From Franzmannia pantelleriensis (GTDB taxonomy: Bacteria > Pseudomonadota > Gammaproteobacteria > Pseudomonadales > Halomonadaceae), in NCBI RefSeq assembly GCF_900102875.1, contig NZ_FNGH01000008.1, positions 1-64,000 on the forward strand: a stretch of 64,000 nucleotides of DNA, given 5' to 3'. The position numbers and the translations under genes were made by a program. Numbering within the stretch: the first letter of the stretch is position 1; each line of letters begins with the position of its first letter. A model generated the notes under the pieces. It ran no database searches. It had not been told where the DNA came from and saw nothing but the letters and a program-made list of their open reading frames with translations. Below are positions 1 to 8,007 of the stretch, in pieces.

Positions 1-264
1 GGGCTGATTCCCCTGGATAACAACCCGGCCGAGAACGCCATCCGCCCCTTCGTCGTCGGTCGCAAGAACTGGTTGTTCAGCCACACGCCGAGCGGTGCCC
101 AGGCCAGCGCGGCAATCTACAGCCTGATTGAGACCGCCAAGGCCAACGGCCTCTCACCCTACGAGTACCTGCAGTTCGTGTTCGAGACCCTGCCAACCCT
201 CGGCGAGGATGACGACCACGGCACGCTGCTGCCCTGGCGCTGGAAAGACACGCTGCCGGTCTAA
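1..264 (+). CDS. tnpC: IS66 family transposase (TnpC), C-terminal 87 residues
   Basis: This is the C-terminal end of the DDE transposase that moves IS66 elements. The frame is open from base 1 and contains the family hallmark [11 protein letters not shown], which carries the third catalytic acidic residue (the Glu), followed by the conserved GRKNWLFS and the [19 protein letters not shown] segment. The stop codon lies about 37 bp inside the predicted element end, which is normal for IS66. The start and the first two catalytic Asp residues are upstream of the window, so activity of the element cannot be judged. Confidence 0.95.
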   Translation, partial: GLIPLDNNPAENAIRPFVVGRKNWLFSHTPSGAQASAAIYSLIETAKANGLSPYEYLQFVFETLPTLGEDDDHGTLLPWRWKDTLPV

Positions 265-301
265 CTCAGGCCGCAACAGGTGGGGTTGGTGGAGCGCTTA
301 C
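1..301 (+). mobile_element. IS66-family insertion sequence, right end (left part outside window)
   Basis: The element carries the 3' end of an IS66 transposase gene. Its outer end is placed at 301 because the last bases read GCGCTTAC, whose complement GTAAGCGC is the start expected for an IS66 terminal repeat. Homology of the flanking PAAR gene to its second 3' end at 5604-5669 also stops exactly here. The 8 bases 302-309 would be the target-site duplication; the other copy lies outside the window, so this cannot be checked. Confidence 0.8.
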
Positions 302-1036
302 CTTCCACCATTGGGTTCTTCATCGGATCGTCGCTGGCCTGCCACTCCTCTAGCAGGGGAACGGCTTCGGGTGATGCGGCCAGGCGAGCCGCCAGGACGT
401 GGTTGGCATCCGGGTAGTCAGTGATTTCGCTGGCGTAGTCACTCTGCACTTCTGAGTAGCATGCCAAGGCGTCGTCCGTGGCTCCATCCAAGCGCTCTTG
501 CAACATGCAGCGCATCAGCTTCCCTTCCTTGTGTAACTCTCCTTCTTTAAGCATATCCAGATCAGCCTTAGCCGCTGCGTAGTGGCCGAGGCTGGCGTTT
601 AGCTGTGCGCGATTGTTGAGAAGATCGGAGTCGGTTGGGTGCTTTTCGAGGCCCTCATCGTAGATGGTGAGCACTTTTTCGAGCTGAGTGGCATCGCCAT
701 GTGCTTTGATAAGTGCTGCGTTGGCACGCTCCTGGTAATGCTCTGCTGATTCGCCTTGGGCCGATGAGCAGGTGCACTAAGCGAGCCGACTTCAGTGCTG
801 CAGCCCGTTATTACCTGACCACCGCAGGAAGTGGCGCTGCCATGAATGGCGGCGTGTGCACCCTCTATGGGGTACCACGCCACCCCGTCGGTGATGGTGG
901 CGCCGCAGGAGCACTTATCACCAACCCTGGCGATGGGGATGCCATCCACCATGGCGTTGGAGGCACCGGAAACGATGCGGTGCGGCCCATCTTTGCAAGA
1001 ACAGGCCACCTTATCGCCAAGCTTTGCCAGATCCAT
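302..1036 (-). pseudogene. PAAR-domain (type VI secretion spike) protein gene, frameshifted and cut by IS66
   Basis: PAAR proteins sharpen the VgrG tip of the type VI secretion spike and attach effector domains. Residues 1-80 form a PAAR repeat domain (MDLAKLGDKVACSCKDGPHR, with repeated G-D and Gly/Cys/His turns, VITGC at its end). The frame then runs off near 765-740 into nonsense. The matching C-terminal half continues in another frame (ESAEHYQERANAALIKAHGD, then a TPR-like helical part from about 674 to 302), preceded by an in-frame stop, so a single indel splits the gene. The natural C-terminus, still seen in the fossil at 5604-5669 (DPMKNPIVEEMLEMRREE), is replaced by the IS66 end. A sequencing error could mimic the frameshift but not the IS truncation. 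Confidence 0.8.
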
Positions 1037-1180
1037 GGGCTGGTACCTTCGATCTCGTACCTTGAGTACTTATCGATTATCACTATCGTTGGTGCCTTGG
1101 CTACCGATGGAACGGGGATTTCAGCGATCTCTTACAGCAAGATAAGCAATATCTTACAGTGCTGTTGTGGTGGTTCACAT

Positions 1181-1249
1181 TCAGGAGCGATCAACCCGGA
1201 ACGACGCCATATCCACCGCCGGTTCTTCGCCATCCATCATCTGGGCGAG
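1181..1249 (-). pseudogene. Second copy of the dadA 3' end (23 codons including stop)
   Basis: This stretch matches the last 69 bases of the oxidoreductase gene at 2779-2847 at 65 positions by direct comparison. It encodes LAQMMDGEEPAVDMASFRVD and a stop, and homology ends abruptly at 1249. It lies in the same orientation as dadA and just downstream of it, so the two copies form direct repeats around the membrane-protein gene at 1676-2686. No other part of dadA is visible here. Confidence 0.85.
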
Positions 1250-1675
1250 CCGCAGCTTGGTCTAGCCTAAGACGTTTCTCGCGCAACGTACCGTCAGCAG
1301 CAAGCCCCCACGACGATTGAGAGGGAGTAAATCAATCATAACTCGCTGGCGTCGACCTGTATGTGATGGATGAAGTGGGTCAAGCAGGCTGCCGCAACAA
1401 TGGGGAAATGCGGTTGTTGCGTCTTGGTGGTTTTAAATATTAGAATGTAAAAATGTTTCCCCGCTATGGAATAGTCTAACGGCGCCCCATAGATCTATCA
1501 GCCACGGTAAGGGGCCGGGCAGTTTGGCAAGAGCTGCTGGAAACCGTTCCCTATCGCGTCATGTACGACGTAAGCAGCAAGCCACCCGCGACGATCGAGG
1601 GGAAGTGATCTTCGCGAAGTGGTTTATCCCCAAAGTAAGTGCCCCGCAACGTTAATGTAATTCCTAAGGAAAGGT
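1250..1675. other. Intergenic region without a recognisable gene; imperfect 35-bp direct repeat
   Basis: No convincing gene is seen. Two imperfect direct repeats of about 35 bp occur at 1295-1330 and 1572-1609, both containing AGCAGCAAGCC, then ACGA and GAGGG-like sequence. The second is the end of a short open frame (1504-1608) ending ATIEGK, which may be a gene fragment. I cannot name its family. A good ribosome site (AAGGAAAGG) sits at the right edge and serves the next gene. Confidence 0.4.
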
Positions 1676-2686
1676 ATGTTTCACATCTTTAAAGAACTTT
1701 ACCGGCTCCGTCCGATGAGCGAGCCGCGCCAGGATCGCCACCGCTACTGGCTGGCTGCCTGCTTGCTATTAAGTATACAGTTAGGCGGCGCGTTTCTTAT
1801 GAGCCAAAGCCGTTTCTTATGGGACATGACGCCACGATTCTATTCTGAAGCCATCTTTTGGGGTAGCTATTTCACGCCGCATGTCTCAATGGATCTCGCA
1901 TTGATCGCTCTATACATCATCGTGGGTATGAACGCCTTCGGCCGGGTTTGGGGTAGCCTCGCTGGGGTCGGCCTATACTCATTAGGGGCTTCGGGCTCAG
2001 TGTTCAACTGGGCGACATCGAATCCTATGGATGAGCATCTTTGGCATTCACTACTCTCGGCAGGGGGGCTGGCAATAATAGGCGTCGTGGCGCTGCTCAT
2101 GGGGTTCACGTTACGCTCTCTCCGCGATGTCGAGCCGTCACATGCGCTCTTGCGACAGCGGCCGGACATGCCTGCGGAAAAACAGCTGGACTGCCTGGCC
2201 TTCTTGCGCCGTTACCTGTTAGCCCACTTGGTGATCAGCGTAATAGGTGTCGCAATTAGCGGCATCATGTTTTGGCGTCTCAACAACCTATCAGGGGTGG
2301 CTTACTATGGGGCAGCCGATTCAACGCTCAAGACCGGTGGTTTTTTCCTACTGCTACTGGCAGTGGTGGGATGCATCTGGATCCTCAAGCTAGTCGCCAA
2401 GCGATTGAACAGTTTCACCGATGCTACGGTGGCAATTTTATGCTGGGGTATAGGCCTCACAGTCGTCATCGGAGGCGGTACGGCCTGGCTGGCAATAAAC
2501 GAGTTTTATGCTAACGGGTGGCTATTTCTACTGGCCACAACCGTTGGTCTCAGCCTATGGCCTATCAGCATTGCCGCTCATATTTATTTGCTAACCAATC
2601 CCGCGAAACAGCCCTCCTTCGCAGAGGCGGAAATGGCAGAACCATCAGCGCAGGCACCTGCCGGCTCTCCGCAGGTTGATACTTGA
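1676..2686 (+). CDS. Multi-pass membrane protein of unknown function
   Basis: The protein has 336 residues and about eight hydrophobic segments (roughly residues 26-43, 75-92, 96-112, 128-147, 185-205, 222-240, 252-273, 283-302), joined by short loops, with a Pro/Ala/Glu-rich cytosolic-looking tail. I recognise no family or catalytic motif. The start at 1676 follows AAGGAAAGG at a normal distance. It stands alone, with lower G+C than the dadA gene beside it, and lies inside the interval bracketed by the two dadA 3' ends, so it may have been brought in by one integration event. Function is not predicted. Confidence 0.75.
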   Translation: MFHIFKELYRLRPMSEPRQDRHRYWLAACLLLSIQLGGAFLMSQSRFLWDMTPRFYSEAIFWGSYFTPHVSMDLALIALYIIVGMNAFGRVWGSLAGVGLYSLGASGSVFNWATSNPMDEHLWHSLLSAGGLAIIGVVALLMGFTLRSLRDVEPSHALLRQRPDMPAEKQLDCLAFLRRYLLAHLVISVIGVAISGIMFWRLNNLSGVAYYGAADSTLKTGGFFLLLLAVVGCIWILKLVAKRLNSFTDATVAILCWGIGLTVVIGGGTAWLAINEFYANGWLFLLATTVGLSLWPISIAAHIYLLTNPAKQPSFAEAEMAEPSAQAPAGSPQVDT

Positions 2687-2778
2687 CGCCCCCTACCAAG
2701 CGACCATGACCAGCTAAATGTGCCGGCATGGTCGCTGATCATCGGGGACCCCGTATCTAGTTCCTTGTGGGCTTGCAC

Positions 2779-4020
2779 TCAGAAGCGATCAACCCGGAAC
2801 GGCGCCATATTCACCGCGGGTTCTTCGCCATCCATCATCTGGGCGAGCAGTTCGCCGGTGGCCGGGCCCAGGGTAAAGCCCTGGTGGCCGTGGCCGAAGG
2901 CGAGCCACAGCCCTTCCTTGTTGGGGGCGGGGCCGATCACCGGTTTCATGTCGGGCAGGCAGGGGCGGGCGCCTTTCCAGGGCTGGCCGTCGCGGCGCTT
3001 GCCCAGCGGGAACAGCTTGCGTGCCACCTTCTCGGCGGCGGCTAGTTGCTTGTACTGGGGCGGTGAGTCCAGGTCGGCCAGCTCGGCGCCTGTGGTCAGG
3101 CGAATCCCGGCGCGCATCGGTTCGAGCAGGAAGCCCTTCTCGGCGTCCATCACCCAGTGGTTGAGCTTGGCTTCGCCTTCGGCGGAGTAGTGCATGTGGT
3201 AGCCGCGCTTGACGAACAGCGGCACCTTCATGCCCAGCCGTTCCAGCATATCCCCGGCCCAGGGCCCCAGGGCCACTACCACCTCGTCAGCCTCCATTGG
3301 CCCCTCGCTGGTCTTGACCCGCCAGCCGCCCTCGACCTGTAGCACGTCCTCGACGCTGGCCTGCGTTACCTTGCCGCCCTGTTCGGCAAAGCTGCGGGCG
3401 TAGGCCTGCACCAGGCCGCCCGGGTCCGAGACCATCCACGGCTGCGTCCAGTGGATCGCGCCGATCAGCCCCTTGTCCAGATGCGGCTCCTTGGCGTGGA
3501 GCGCCTCGGCGTCGAGCACCTCATACTCGACCCCGAAGCGCTCGTGGTTCTCCTTGGCCTTTTCCTGGCACTCCTCGAACGCTTTGCGGGTGCGATAAAG
3601 CTCCAGCCAGCCGCCCTGACGCACCAGCGCCTCGGCGCCGGCGGCCTCGATCATCGGTGCGTGGGCATCCTGACAGCGCATGATCAGCGATGCCCACTCG
3701 GTCACGATGCGCTCGTAGCGCTTGCCACTCGAGTTCAGCCAGTAGTTCAGCAGCGGGCCCGCGGCACTCATCATGCCGGTGGGGCGGTAGCGAATATCCA
3801 CCTGGCGGTTGGGCACCACGCGCAGCAGGGTGCTGATATCACGGGGGAAGGCGTAGGGGCGCACCGCCTCGCGCTGGATGATGCCGGCGTTGCCGAAGGA
3901 GGTCTCAAGGCCTGGCTCGCGGCGGTCCACCAGGGTGACGTCATGGCCGCGACGCACCAGATGCCAGGCTACGGATACGCCGACCATGCCGGCACCAAGA
4001 ACGATGATATTGCGAGCCAT
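2779..4020 (-). CDS. dadA: FAD-dependent D-amino-acid dehydrogenase-type oxidoreductase
   Basis: This 413-residue flavoprotein belongs to the DAO/DadA family, which oxidises D-amino acids to 2-oxo acids and passes electrons to the respiratory chain at the inner membrane. The N-terminal dinucleotide fold is clear (VLGAGMVGVSVAWHLVRRGHDVTLVDR), followed by the ETSFGNAG segment typical of DadA. The C-terminal FAD region GLWLAFGHGHQGFTLGPATGELLA is intact. Length matches DadA (about 410-430). The start is supported by GGGAGAT just upstream. It could act on another secondary amine such as an N-methyl or hydroxyproline derivative. No alr/dadX racemase or Lrp gene lies alongside, so the exact substrate is open. 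Its last 23 codons are duplicated at 1181-1249. Confidence 0.85.
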   Translation of the reverse strand: MARNIIVLGAGMVGVSVAWHLVRRGHDVTLVDRREPGLETSFGNAGIIQREAVRPYAFPRDISTLLRVVPNRQVDIRYRPTGMMSAAGPLLNYWLNSSGKRYERIVTEWASLIMRCQDAHAPMIEAAGAEALVRQGGWLELYRTRKAFEECQEKAKENHERFGVEYEVLDAEALHAKEPHLDKGLIGAIHWTQPWMVSDPGGLVQAYARSFAEQGGKVTQASVEDVLQVEGGWRVKTSEGPMEADEVVVALGPWAGDMLERLGMKVPLFVKRGYHMHYSAEGEAKLNHWVMDAEKGFLLEPMRAGIRLTTGAELADLDSPPQYKQLAAAEKVARKLFPLGKRRDGQPWKGARPCLPDMKPVIGPAPNKEGLWLAFGHGHQGFTLGPATGELLAQMMDGEEPAVNMAPFRVDRF

Positions 4021-4368
4021 GAAGATCTCCCTGCCGATGGGTATGGGACGCTCTGCCGGGGGCAGAGCCTGTTACGGGCGGAGTTTATCAGTGCTTGTCA
4101 TAAAATCGGCGGCGTGTCGAAAATTAAGATGAAGTGGCTATATAAGGCTATAAAAGCAGAGCATTCTTCCTCTTAGATGGCGAAAAATGGCACTTGTTTT
4201 TGTGGGCGGTGTTAGGCCCGCTCGCGCCCTTGCCCATTCAGTGTAGGTGCTGACCTGACGGCCGCCGTGGTCTGCTCAGCCGCCCCTGGCCGTCCACCGC
4301 TCTGGCAGCTTGCGGCAGTTGCTCAACAGCCGCTGCTGCAGCCGCTCCAGTAGTGTTTGCTCGGGCGC

Positions 4369-4569
4369 CTAGGGGCTCAGGGTGGCGAGGGTAGCGTCGA
4401 TGGCTGTCGGCAGTCTGAATACGCTAGTGGTGTGGTGGCGAAGCTCAAGGTGGTGACGCAGGTCGCCTTCCGGCAGCAGGTTTTCGAAGTAGGCCAGCAC
4501 CGCATCGCCTACGTGGACCTGCGGCGAGAGGGGCAGGGTGGGGGAGAGACTCGCCGCGCCAGGGTATCG
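4369..4569 (-). pseudogene. hipA: hipA toxin kinase remnant
   Basis: Directly after the hipB stop codon, and in the same frame, about 66 codons remain that read ASLSPTLPL and then AVLAYFENLLPEGDLRHHL. This matches the N-terminal (Couple_hipA) part of HipA serine/threonine kinases, whose signature is the F-x-NLLPEG segment. The frame stops at 4369, long before the kinase catalytic core, which is absent downstream. The toxin is therefore dead and only its antitoxin and operators persist. The residual sequence down to about 4200 has no identifiable coding content. Confidence 0.75.
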
Positions 4570-4833
4570 TCACTCGACATGGCGATTGCCACCCTTGCGC
4601 CGCACCACCACCTCGAGCCCCATCAGGTCGAGTACATCCAGTACCTTCTGCAACTGCAGTGTCGGCTTGCCCCGCTCCAAGTCGACGATGAAGCGATTGC
4701 CGGTGCCGGCGAGGCCGGCCAGATCGATCTGTAACAATCCCTGCTCGGCGCGCAGCTGGCGCACCAGCTTGCCGAGCTCTTCGCTGTGGCGAATGGTAGC
4801 GGCCTGGGTCGGCGGGGAGTCGATGGTCGGCAT
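4570..4833 (-). CDS. hipB: HipB-type antitoxin, XRE-family DNA-binding protein
   Basis: This 87-residue protein has a helix-turn-helix of the Cro/CI type (residues about 18-72: ELGKLVRQLRAEQGLLQIDL, then NRFIVDLERGKPTLQLQKVL) and a short basic tail. HipB binds DNA as a dimer, represses its own operon and neutralises HipA. Length is usual for the family. The partner hipA survives only as a fragment immediately downstream, so this is an orphan antitoxin. Three palindromes in front of the gene are its likely operators. It may remain as a plain repressor. Confidence 0.8.
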   Translation of the reverse strand: MPTIDSPPTQAATIRHSEELGKLVRQLRAEQGLLQIDLAGLAGTGNRFIVDLERGKPTLQLQKVLDVLDLMGLEVVVRRKGGNRHVE

Positions 4834-4848
4834 GGCAAATCCGCGTGT

Positions 4849-4963
4849 AATTACCGTTCGGTAATTCTAGGCATGGATTTGTTGATTCGCAATGAAGAAA
4901 TTACCGCTCGGTAACTTTCATGGCGATCAAGCTCGGCTTGCAGGAAAAATTACCGACCGGTAA
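4849..4963. promoter_or_regulatory. Three palindromic operators (TTACCG-NN-CGGTAA) upstream of hipB
   Basis: Perfect inverted repeats TTACCG/CGGTAA with a 2-base centre occur at 4851-4864 (arms extend to AATTACCG/CGGTAATT at 4849-4866), 4901-4914 and 4950-4963. Centres are 49-50 bp apart, about five helical turns, placing all three on one DNA face. A lone half-site CGGTAA lies at 4999-5004. They fill the hipB upstream region, and the dyad form suits a HipB dimer that bends DNA. Binding by HipB is inferred. Confidence 0.8.
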
Positions 4964-5014
4964 CTCATGCGTAGTCGCGCTTGCCGGTCTTTCGTGAACG
5001 GTAACGAGGGCTCA

Positions 5015-5593
5015 TTACATCTTCGCCTCGCCTTCCTCCAACACCCGCCATGCCCTGCGCCTCAACGCCTGGTCTCCCGCTGTCATCACTTCGAGGAGCA
5101 GGCGCTTCTCGGCCAGGTAGACTCGGGCGAAACCGCGGTCCCGCGCGGCGATGCTGGTGGTGTTGTCGATCAGGTCGGCGTACTTGATGGTCTGCGCCTC
5201 GGGGGAGACGTGAGCTAGCCTATTACGCTCCAGTGCCTTGCGGTGTGCGCGATTGCCGATTTCCGGATCGATGAATTGATCCGTCAGTTCCTGAACCAGG
5301 ACGGTGACCCGCTGGCCGAAGCACTCCTCGATGTCCAGGGCTGTCACGGCAGTATCCTCGAGCACGTCGTGCAGGAGGGCGGCGGCGATCATCTCGGGTG
5401 TCGCCATCTCCACGGCTGACACGGTTTCTGCAACAGCCACCGGGTGTTGCCAGTAGGGTTCGCCGGTGTACTTGCGCTGCTGCCCAACGGCTTGGTGTGC
5501 GGCCCTGCTGAATAGCGCCGCCCGTTCGATGATGTCGTCCACGTCGGTAACGCCCTGCAGTGAATATTCCCCATCAGGATGCCAGATATCCAT
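5015..5593 (-). CDS. Small HD-domain hydrolase, SpoT/MESH1-like alarmone hydrolase type
   Basis: This 192-residue protein carries the metal-dependent HD hydrolase fold of RelA/SpoT hydrolase domains: YTGEPYWQHPVAVAETV (first metal His), then MIAAALLHDVLEDTAVT (HD pair and the ED that follows), and a later KYADLIDNTTSI (Asp of the site, matching K-x-ADxxxN in SpoT). No synthetase, TGS or ACT domain is present, so it resembles stand-alone small alarmone hydrolases that cleave (p)ppGpp or similar nucleotides. Substrate is inferred from the fold. The start at 5593 is the first ATG in frame; the GGAGG upstream is about 15 bases away and lies in a PAAR gene fossil, so the native promoter may be lost. 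Confidence 0.8.
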   Translation of the reverse strand: MDIWHPDGEYSLQGVTDVDDIIERAALFSRAAHQAVGQQRKYTGEPYWQHPVAVAETVSAVEMATPEMIAAALLHDVLEDTAVTALDIEECFGQRVTVLVQELTDQFIDPEIGNRAHRKALERNRLAHVSPEAQTIKYADLIDNTTSIAARDRGFARVYLAEKRLLLEVMTAGDQALRRRAWRVLEEGEAKM

Positions 5594-5603
5594 CGCATCC
5601 GAA

Positions 5604-5669
5604 TCACTCCTCCCGCCTCATCTCCAGCATCTCTTCCACTATCGGGTTCTTCATCGGATCGCCGCTGGC
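5604..5669 (-). pseudogene. 3' end fossil of a PAAR-type gene
   Basis: The 66 bases encode LTASGDPMKNPIVEEMLEMR, two further Glu codons and a stop. The first part matches the C-terminal end of the PAAR/TPR gene at 302-350 (ASDDPMKNPMVE). It lies between the MFS gene stop at 5681 and the hydrolase start, with nothing left of the gene's 5' part. This suggests that the A+T-rich block to the right replaced or displaced a PAAR gene that once lay here. Confidence 0.75.
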
Positions 5670-5680
5670 CGTGAGGCTGG

Positions 5681-6889
5681 TCAAGTTTCCGTTGATCTTC
5701 GCTTTGAGCCTATCGAGCTGGCTTGAAAGAGCCATATTAGTAACCCTACGCATAGGATGAAAGCACCCCAGGCCATGTAGAGGCCGGACACCGAGGTGAT
5801 CGAGAATAGAGTGGGGATAAGATATATCACCATGCCGATTGAGTTGGTCAGCATGGAAGTGGTGGCCCGAACTCTGCCCATCATGCCTTCAGGGCAAAAT
5901 GTTAGGATCTTTCCATCAAACCTCGCCCTAGTAATCGAAAAAAGTCCCCCCATAATGGCATAGAGCAGTATCAGTGCAGGGATAAAACGAAGGAAGGAAA
6001 ATAACATCATGCTGATGCCAAGCAAACACAGCAGTAGTGCTTCAACCTTGCTGTAAGGGGAAGAGTGATGTTTAAAGGCAGCGATAAGTAGTATGGTGCC
6101 CCCACCAATAGCCCACGCCATTTCTAGTAATCCATATACGTCGCTTCCCGCAGCGAGCTCATCTTGTACGAAGCCCGGAACCAGCACATTTGTCATTTGT
6201 GCGGCTGAAAAAGTTAAGGCTACACCACATATAGAAAGATAAATGTTCTTGTCGTTAGCAGCATATGCCAATCCTTCTTTCCAAAGCTGCATTGGATTAG
6301 AAGAGGAACTCCGTTTTATCTTTTTCAGGCTGTTAAGAAACACCTCGCTAATGGCAAAGCGTGAAATAGACACCACAAGCAACAGTGATATGCAAAAAAT
6401 GGCGCTGGTTTGGTCTAAAAGAATCCCGCCACCTCCCATGCCAATCGCGAGCCCCAATTGGCGTATAATAGAAACTCGCACAGACATGGCCACGCGCCTT
6501 TCTTTGCTGACAATAGCTTGGAAAACGCTGTCTATCGCCCCAGCTTTGACTGCCATGCCGGCAGTGTTGAGAACGCTGAAGATATAAAGGAAAGGTGGCA
6601 GGCTGTGGCCCTCTAGTATGGCATAGAGTAGAATTACCAAAGCGATCACCTGGGCTGTTATTCCAAGCCTGATAACCATCTTCCTGTTCCAACTGTCTGT
6701 CAGCACTCCTCCTAGCAGAGAGATACCTATGCCCGTGAGGCTTGACAGAAGGAATATTCTACCGACTACGGCTATTGAGCTGTCTTCGACAGCGATCCAG
6801 GCAATCGTGACGAGGCTGCTGCCTATAAAGAGGAAGGTAAGGAATAAGAACACTACATAGCAGAATAGTTGTAGGCTTCTTTCTGACAT
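5681..6889 (-). CDS. MFS transporter, likely exporter of the adjacent small-peptide operon
   Basis: From the start chosen here the protein has 402 residues and twelve hydrophobic segments. It shows the MFS loop 2-3 pattern in LLGGVLTDSWNRKMVIRLG and a related loop GLFSITRARFDGKIL in the second half. It resembles the drug/enterobactin-exporter (EntS-like, MFS_3) branch. The ATG at 6889 (MSERSLQLF) is preferred over 6964, because 6964 has its purine run touching the ATG and would overlap the oxygenase gene. Codon use is A+T-rich (many ATA, AAT, TTT), unlike the chromosomal background, as in the two upstream genes. As the last gene of the block it probably exports the product. Confidence 0.8.
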   Translation of the reverse strand: MSERSLQLFCYVVFLFLTFLFIGSSLVTIAWIAVEDSSIAVVGRIFLLSSLTGIGISLLGGVLTDSWNRKMVIRLGITAQVIALVILLYAILEGHSLPPFLYIFSVLNTAGMAVKAGAIDSVFQAIVSKERRVAMSVRVSIIRQLGLAIGMGGGGILLDQTSAIFCISLLLVVSISRFAISEVFLNSLKKIKRSSSSNPMQLWKEGLAYAANDKNIYLSICGVALTFSAAQMTNVLVPGFVQDELAAGSDVYGLLEMAWAIGGGTILLIAAFKHHSSPYSKVEALLLCLLGISMMLFSFLRFIPALILLYAIMGGLFSITRARFDGKILTFCPEGMMGRVRATTSMLTNSIGMVIYLIPTLFSITSVSGLYMAWGAFILCVGLLIWLFQASSIGSKRRSTET

Positions 6890-6936
6890 GTTGACTGTTT
6901 CCGTTGTTGGTGCTCTTATTGTATTGGTGTTGGCTT

Positions 6937-7941
6937 TCAAGGATGGTATGTTCTGCCTACACACATTCCTTCTAAAGATATTGAGCGCATGAAGGAGCGT
7001 GTATATCTTGTTCCCGCAACAGGAGAGTTGAATATATCTCTCGAGTGTGCACCTGAAGAGTTGTTCATGATAATGACTCTTCTTGCTCTTTGGGGGACGT
7101 AGTATCGAAAAATGTTGTTTTGCATAGACTCTCTTAAAGACATGCTGATGCTTCTGTTGTCAATGCCGTTATCGAGATCAGCCAACTCTCCATTATAAAA
7201 CATGCTTTTTTTGGGCCCTTCTTTAAAGAAGATAGGTGCTTCAACAGCTGAGAGGGTTGGTCTTTCAAGTTCGCCACCTCTTCCTGAATACACGATAGGA
7301 GTTAGCTCAAACTTATAGGGAACATTCCACCCAATGGACTCTGCGAAACTCTCAAATTCGCCCCATAAGGCAAAAGGAAGCCAATAAAAATCCCCAGGTT
7401 TTTTGTAAGCGATTAACAGGTTGTAGATAGATAGGCGCTCAGGAATATAAACATTTGGAGAGTCTATCCTACCATCTGTGTGAAACCCTAGCTTCTCTTC
7501 AGGAGAATAAAACCGAAGCCCGGATTTCTTTAGCTTTTTCTCTCCTTCCTTAGAGGCATTGTATAGGGTGAATGGTGTATGGTTTTTCCTATCTATTGCA
7601 GGTGACATGAATTTGTTCACTATCGCTTGTGCAACAATTGCTCCCACTAGCGCATCATGCGTAGGATCATTAGAAACTCCCTCTGGAATATCGAGAGCGG
7701 CTATACCACAGGAATCATCCTGCAGAGCGGAGCTAATGTCAGCATGAATGTCTTCTGCTATATTGTATGACAAATGGTCTATTTCTTCTCTGATTGTTGA
7801 AGTTTTAAATATGTCTAGGGAGGTTGGGTTTATGTTGTTGTCGGCCAATGATTTTATGAAATCTTTACAAGCATGCAGTGAGACGTTGAATAGTGGTGCT
7901 TCCATTCTTTTGTAACTTTCTTTAGAGATATACTGAGACAT
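6937..7941 (-). CDS. Fe(II)/2-oxoglutarate-dependent oxygenase, clavaminate-synthase/TauD-like
   Basis: The 334-residue protein has the facial-triad pattern of clavaminate-synthase-like hydroxylases: GFHTDGRIDSP (His-x-Asp, about residue 153) and, near the C-terminus, NNSSGAHSRDIFNSP (distal His) followed by RYTRSFMRSI, whose Arg would bind the 2-oxoglutarate carboxylate. The spacing matches VioC/AsnO-type amino-acid beta-hydroxylases of similar length. The start at 7941 follows ATGAGGGTGAAGCT. It is A+T-rich like its neighbours. Sitting between a 34-codon acidic peptide gene and an exporter gene, it may hydroxylate a residue of that peptide. A free amino acid is the alternative substrate. 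Confidence 0.8.
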   Translation of the reverse strand: MSQYISKESYKRMEAPLFNVSLHACKDFIKSLADNNINPTSLDIFKTSTIREEIDHLSYNIAEDIHADISSALQDDSCGIAALDIPEGVSNDPTHDALVGAIVAQAIVNKFMSPAIDRKNHTPFTLYNASKEGEKKLKKSGLRFYSPEEKLGFHTDGRIDSPNVYIPERLSIYNLLIAYKKPGDFYWLPFALWGEFESFAESIGWNVPYKFELTPIVYSGRGGELERPTLSAVEAPIFFKEGPKKSMFYNGELADLDNGIDNRSISMSLRESMQNNIFRYYVPQRARRVIIMNNSSGAHSRDIFNSPVAGTRYTRSFMRSISLEGMCVGRTYHP

Positions 7942-7964
7942 AGCTTCACCCTCATAGGAAGTTT

Positions 7965-7991
7965 AGCCCCCCGCCGAATCGACGGAGGGCT
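7965..7991 (-). terminator. Strong RNA hairpin between peptide gene and oxygenase gene
   Basis: On the minus strand AGCCCTCCGTCG and CGGCGGGGGGCT form a 12-bp stem (two G-U pairs) with a 3-base loop, 16 bases after the peptide gene stop. No clear U-run follows. It could therefore be a leaky terminator or an RNA stabiliser that gives more peptide mRNA than enzyme mRNA, as is common in peptide-natural-product operons. Confidence 0.7.
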
Positions 7992-8007
7992 ACCAGAGCC
8001 TAACTGG

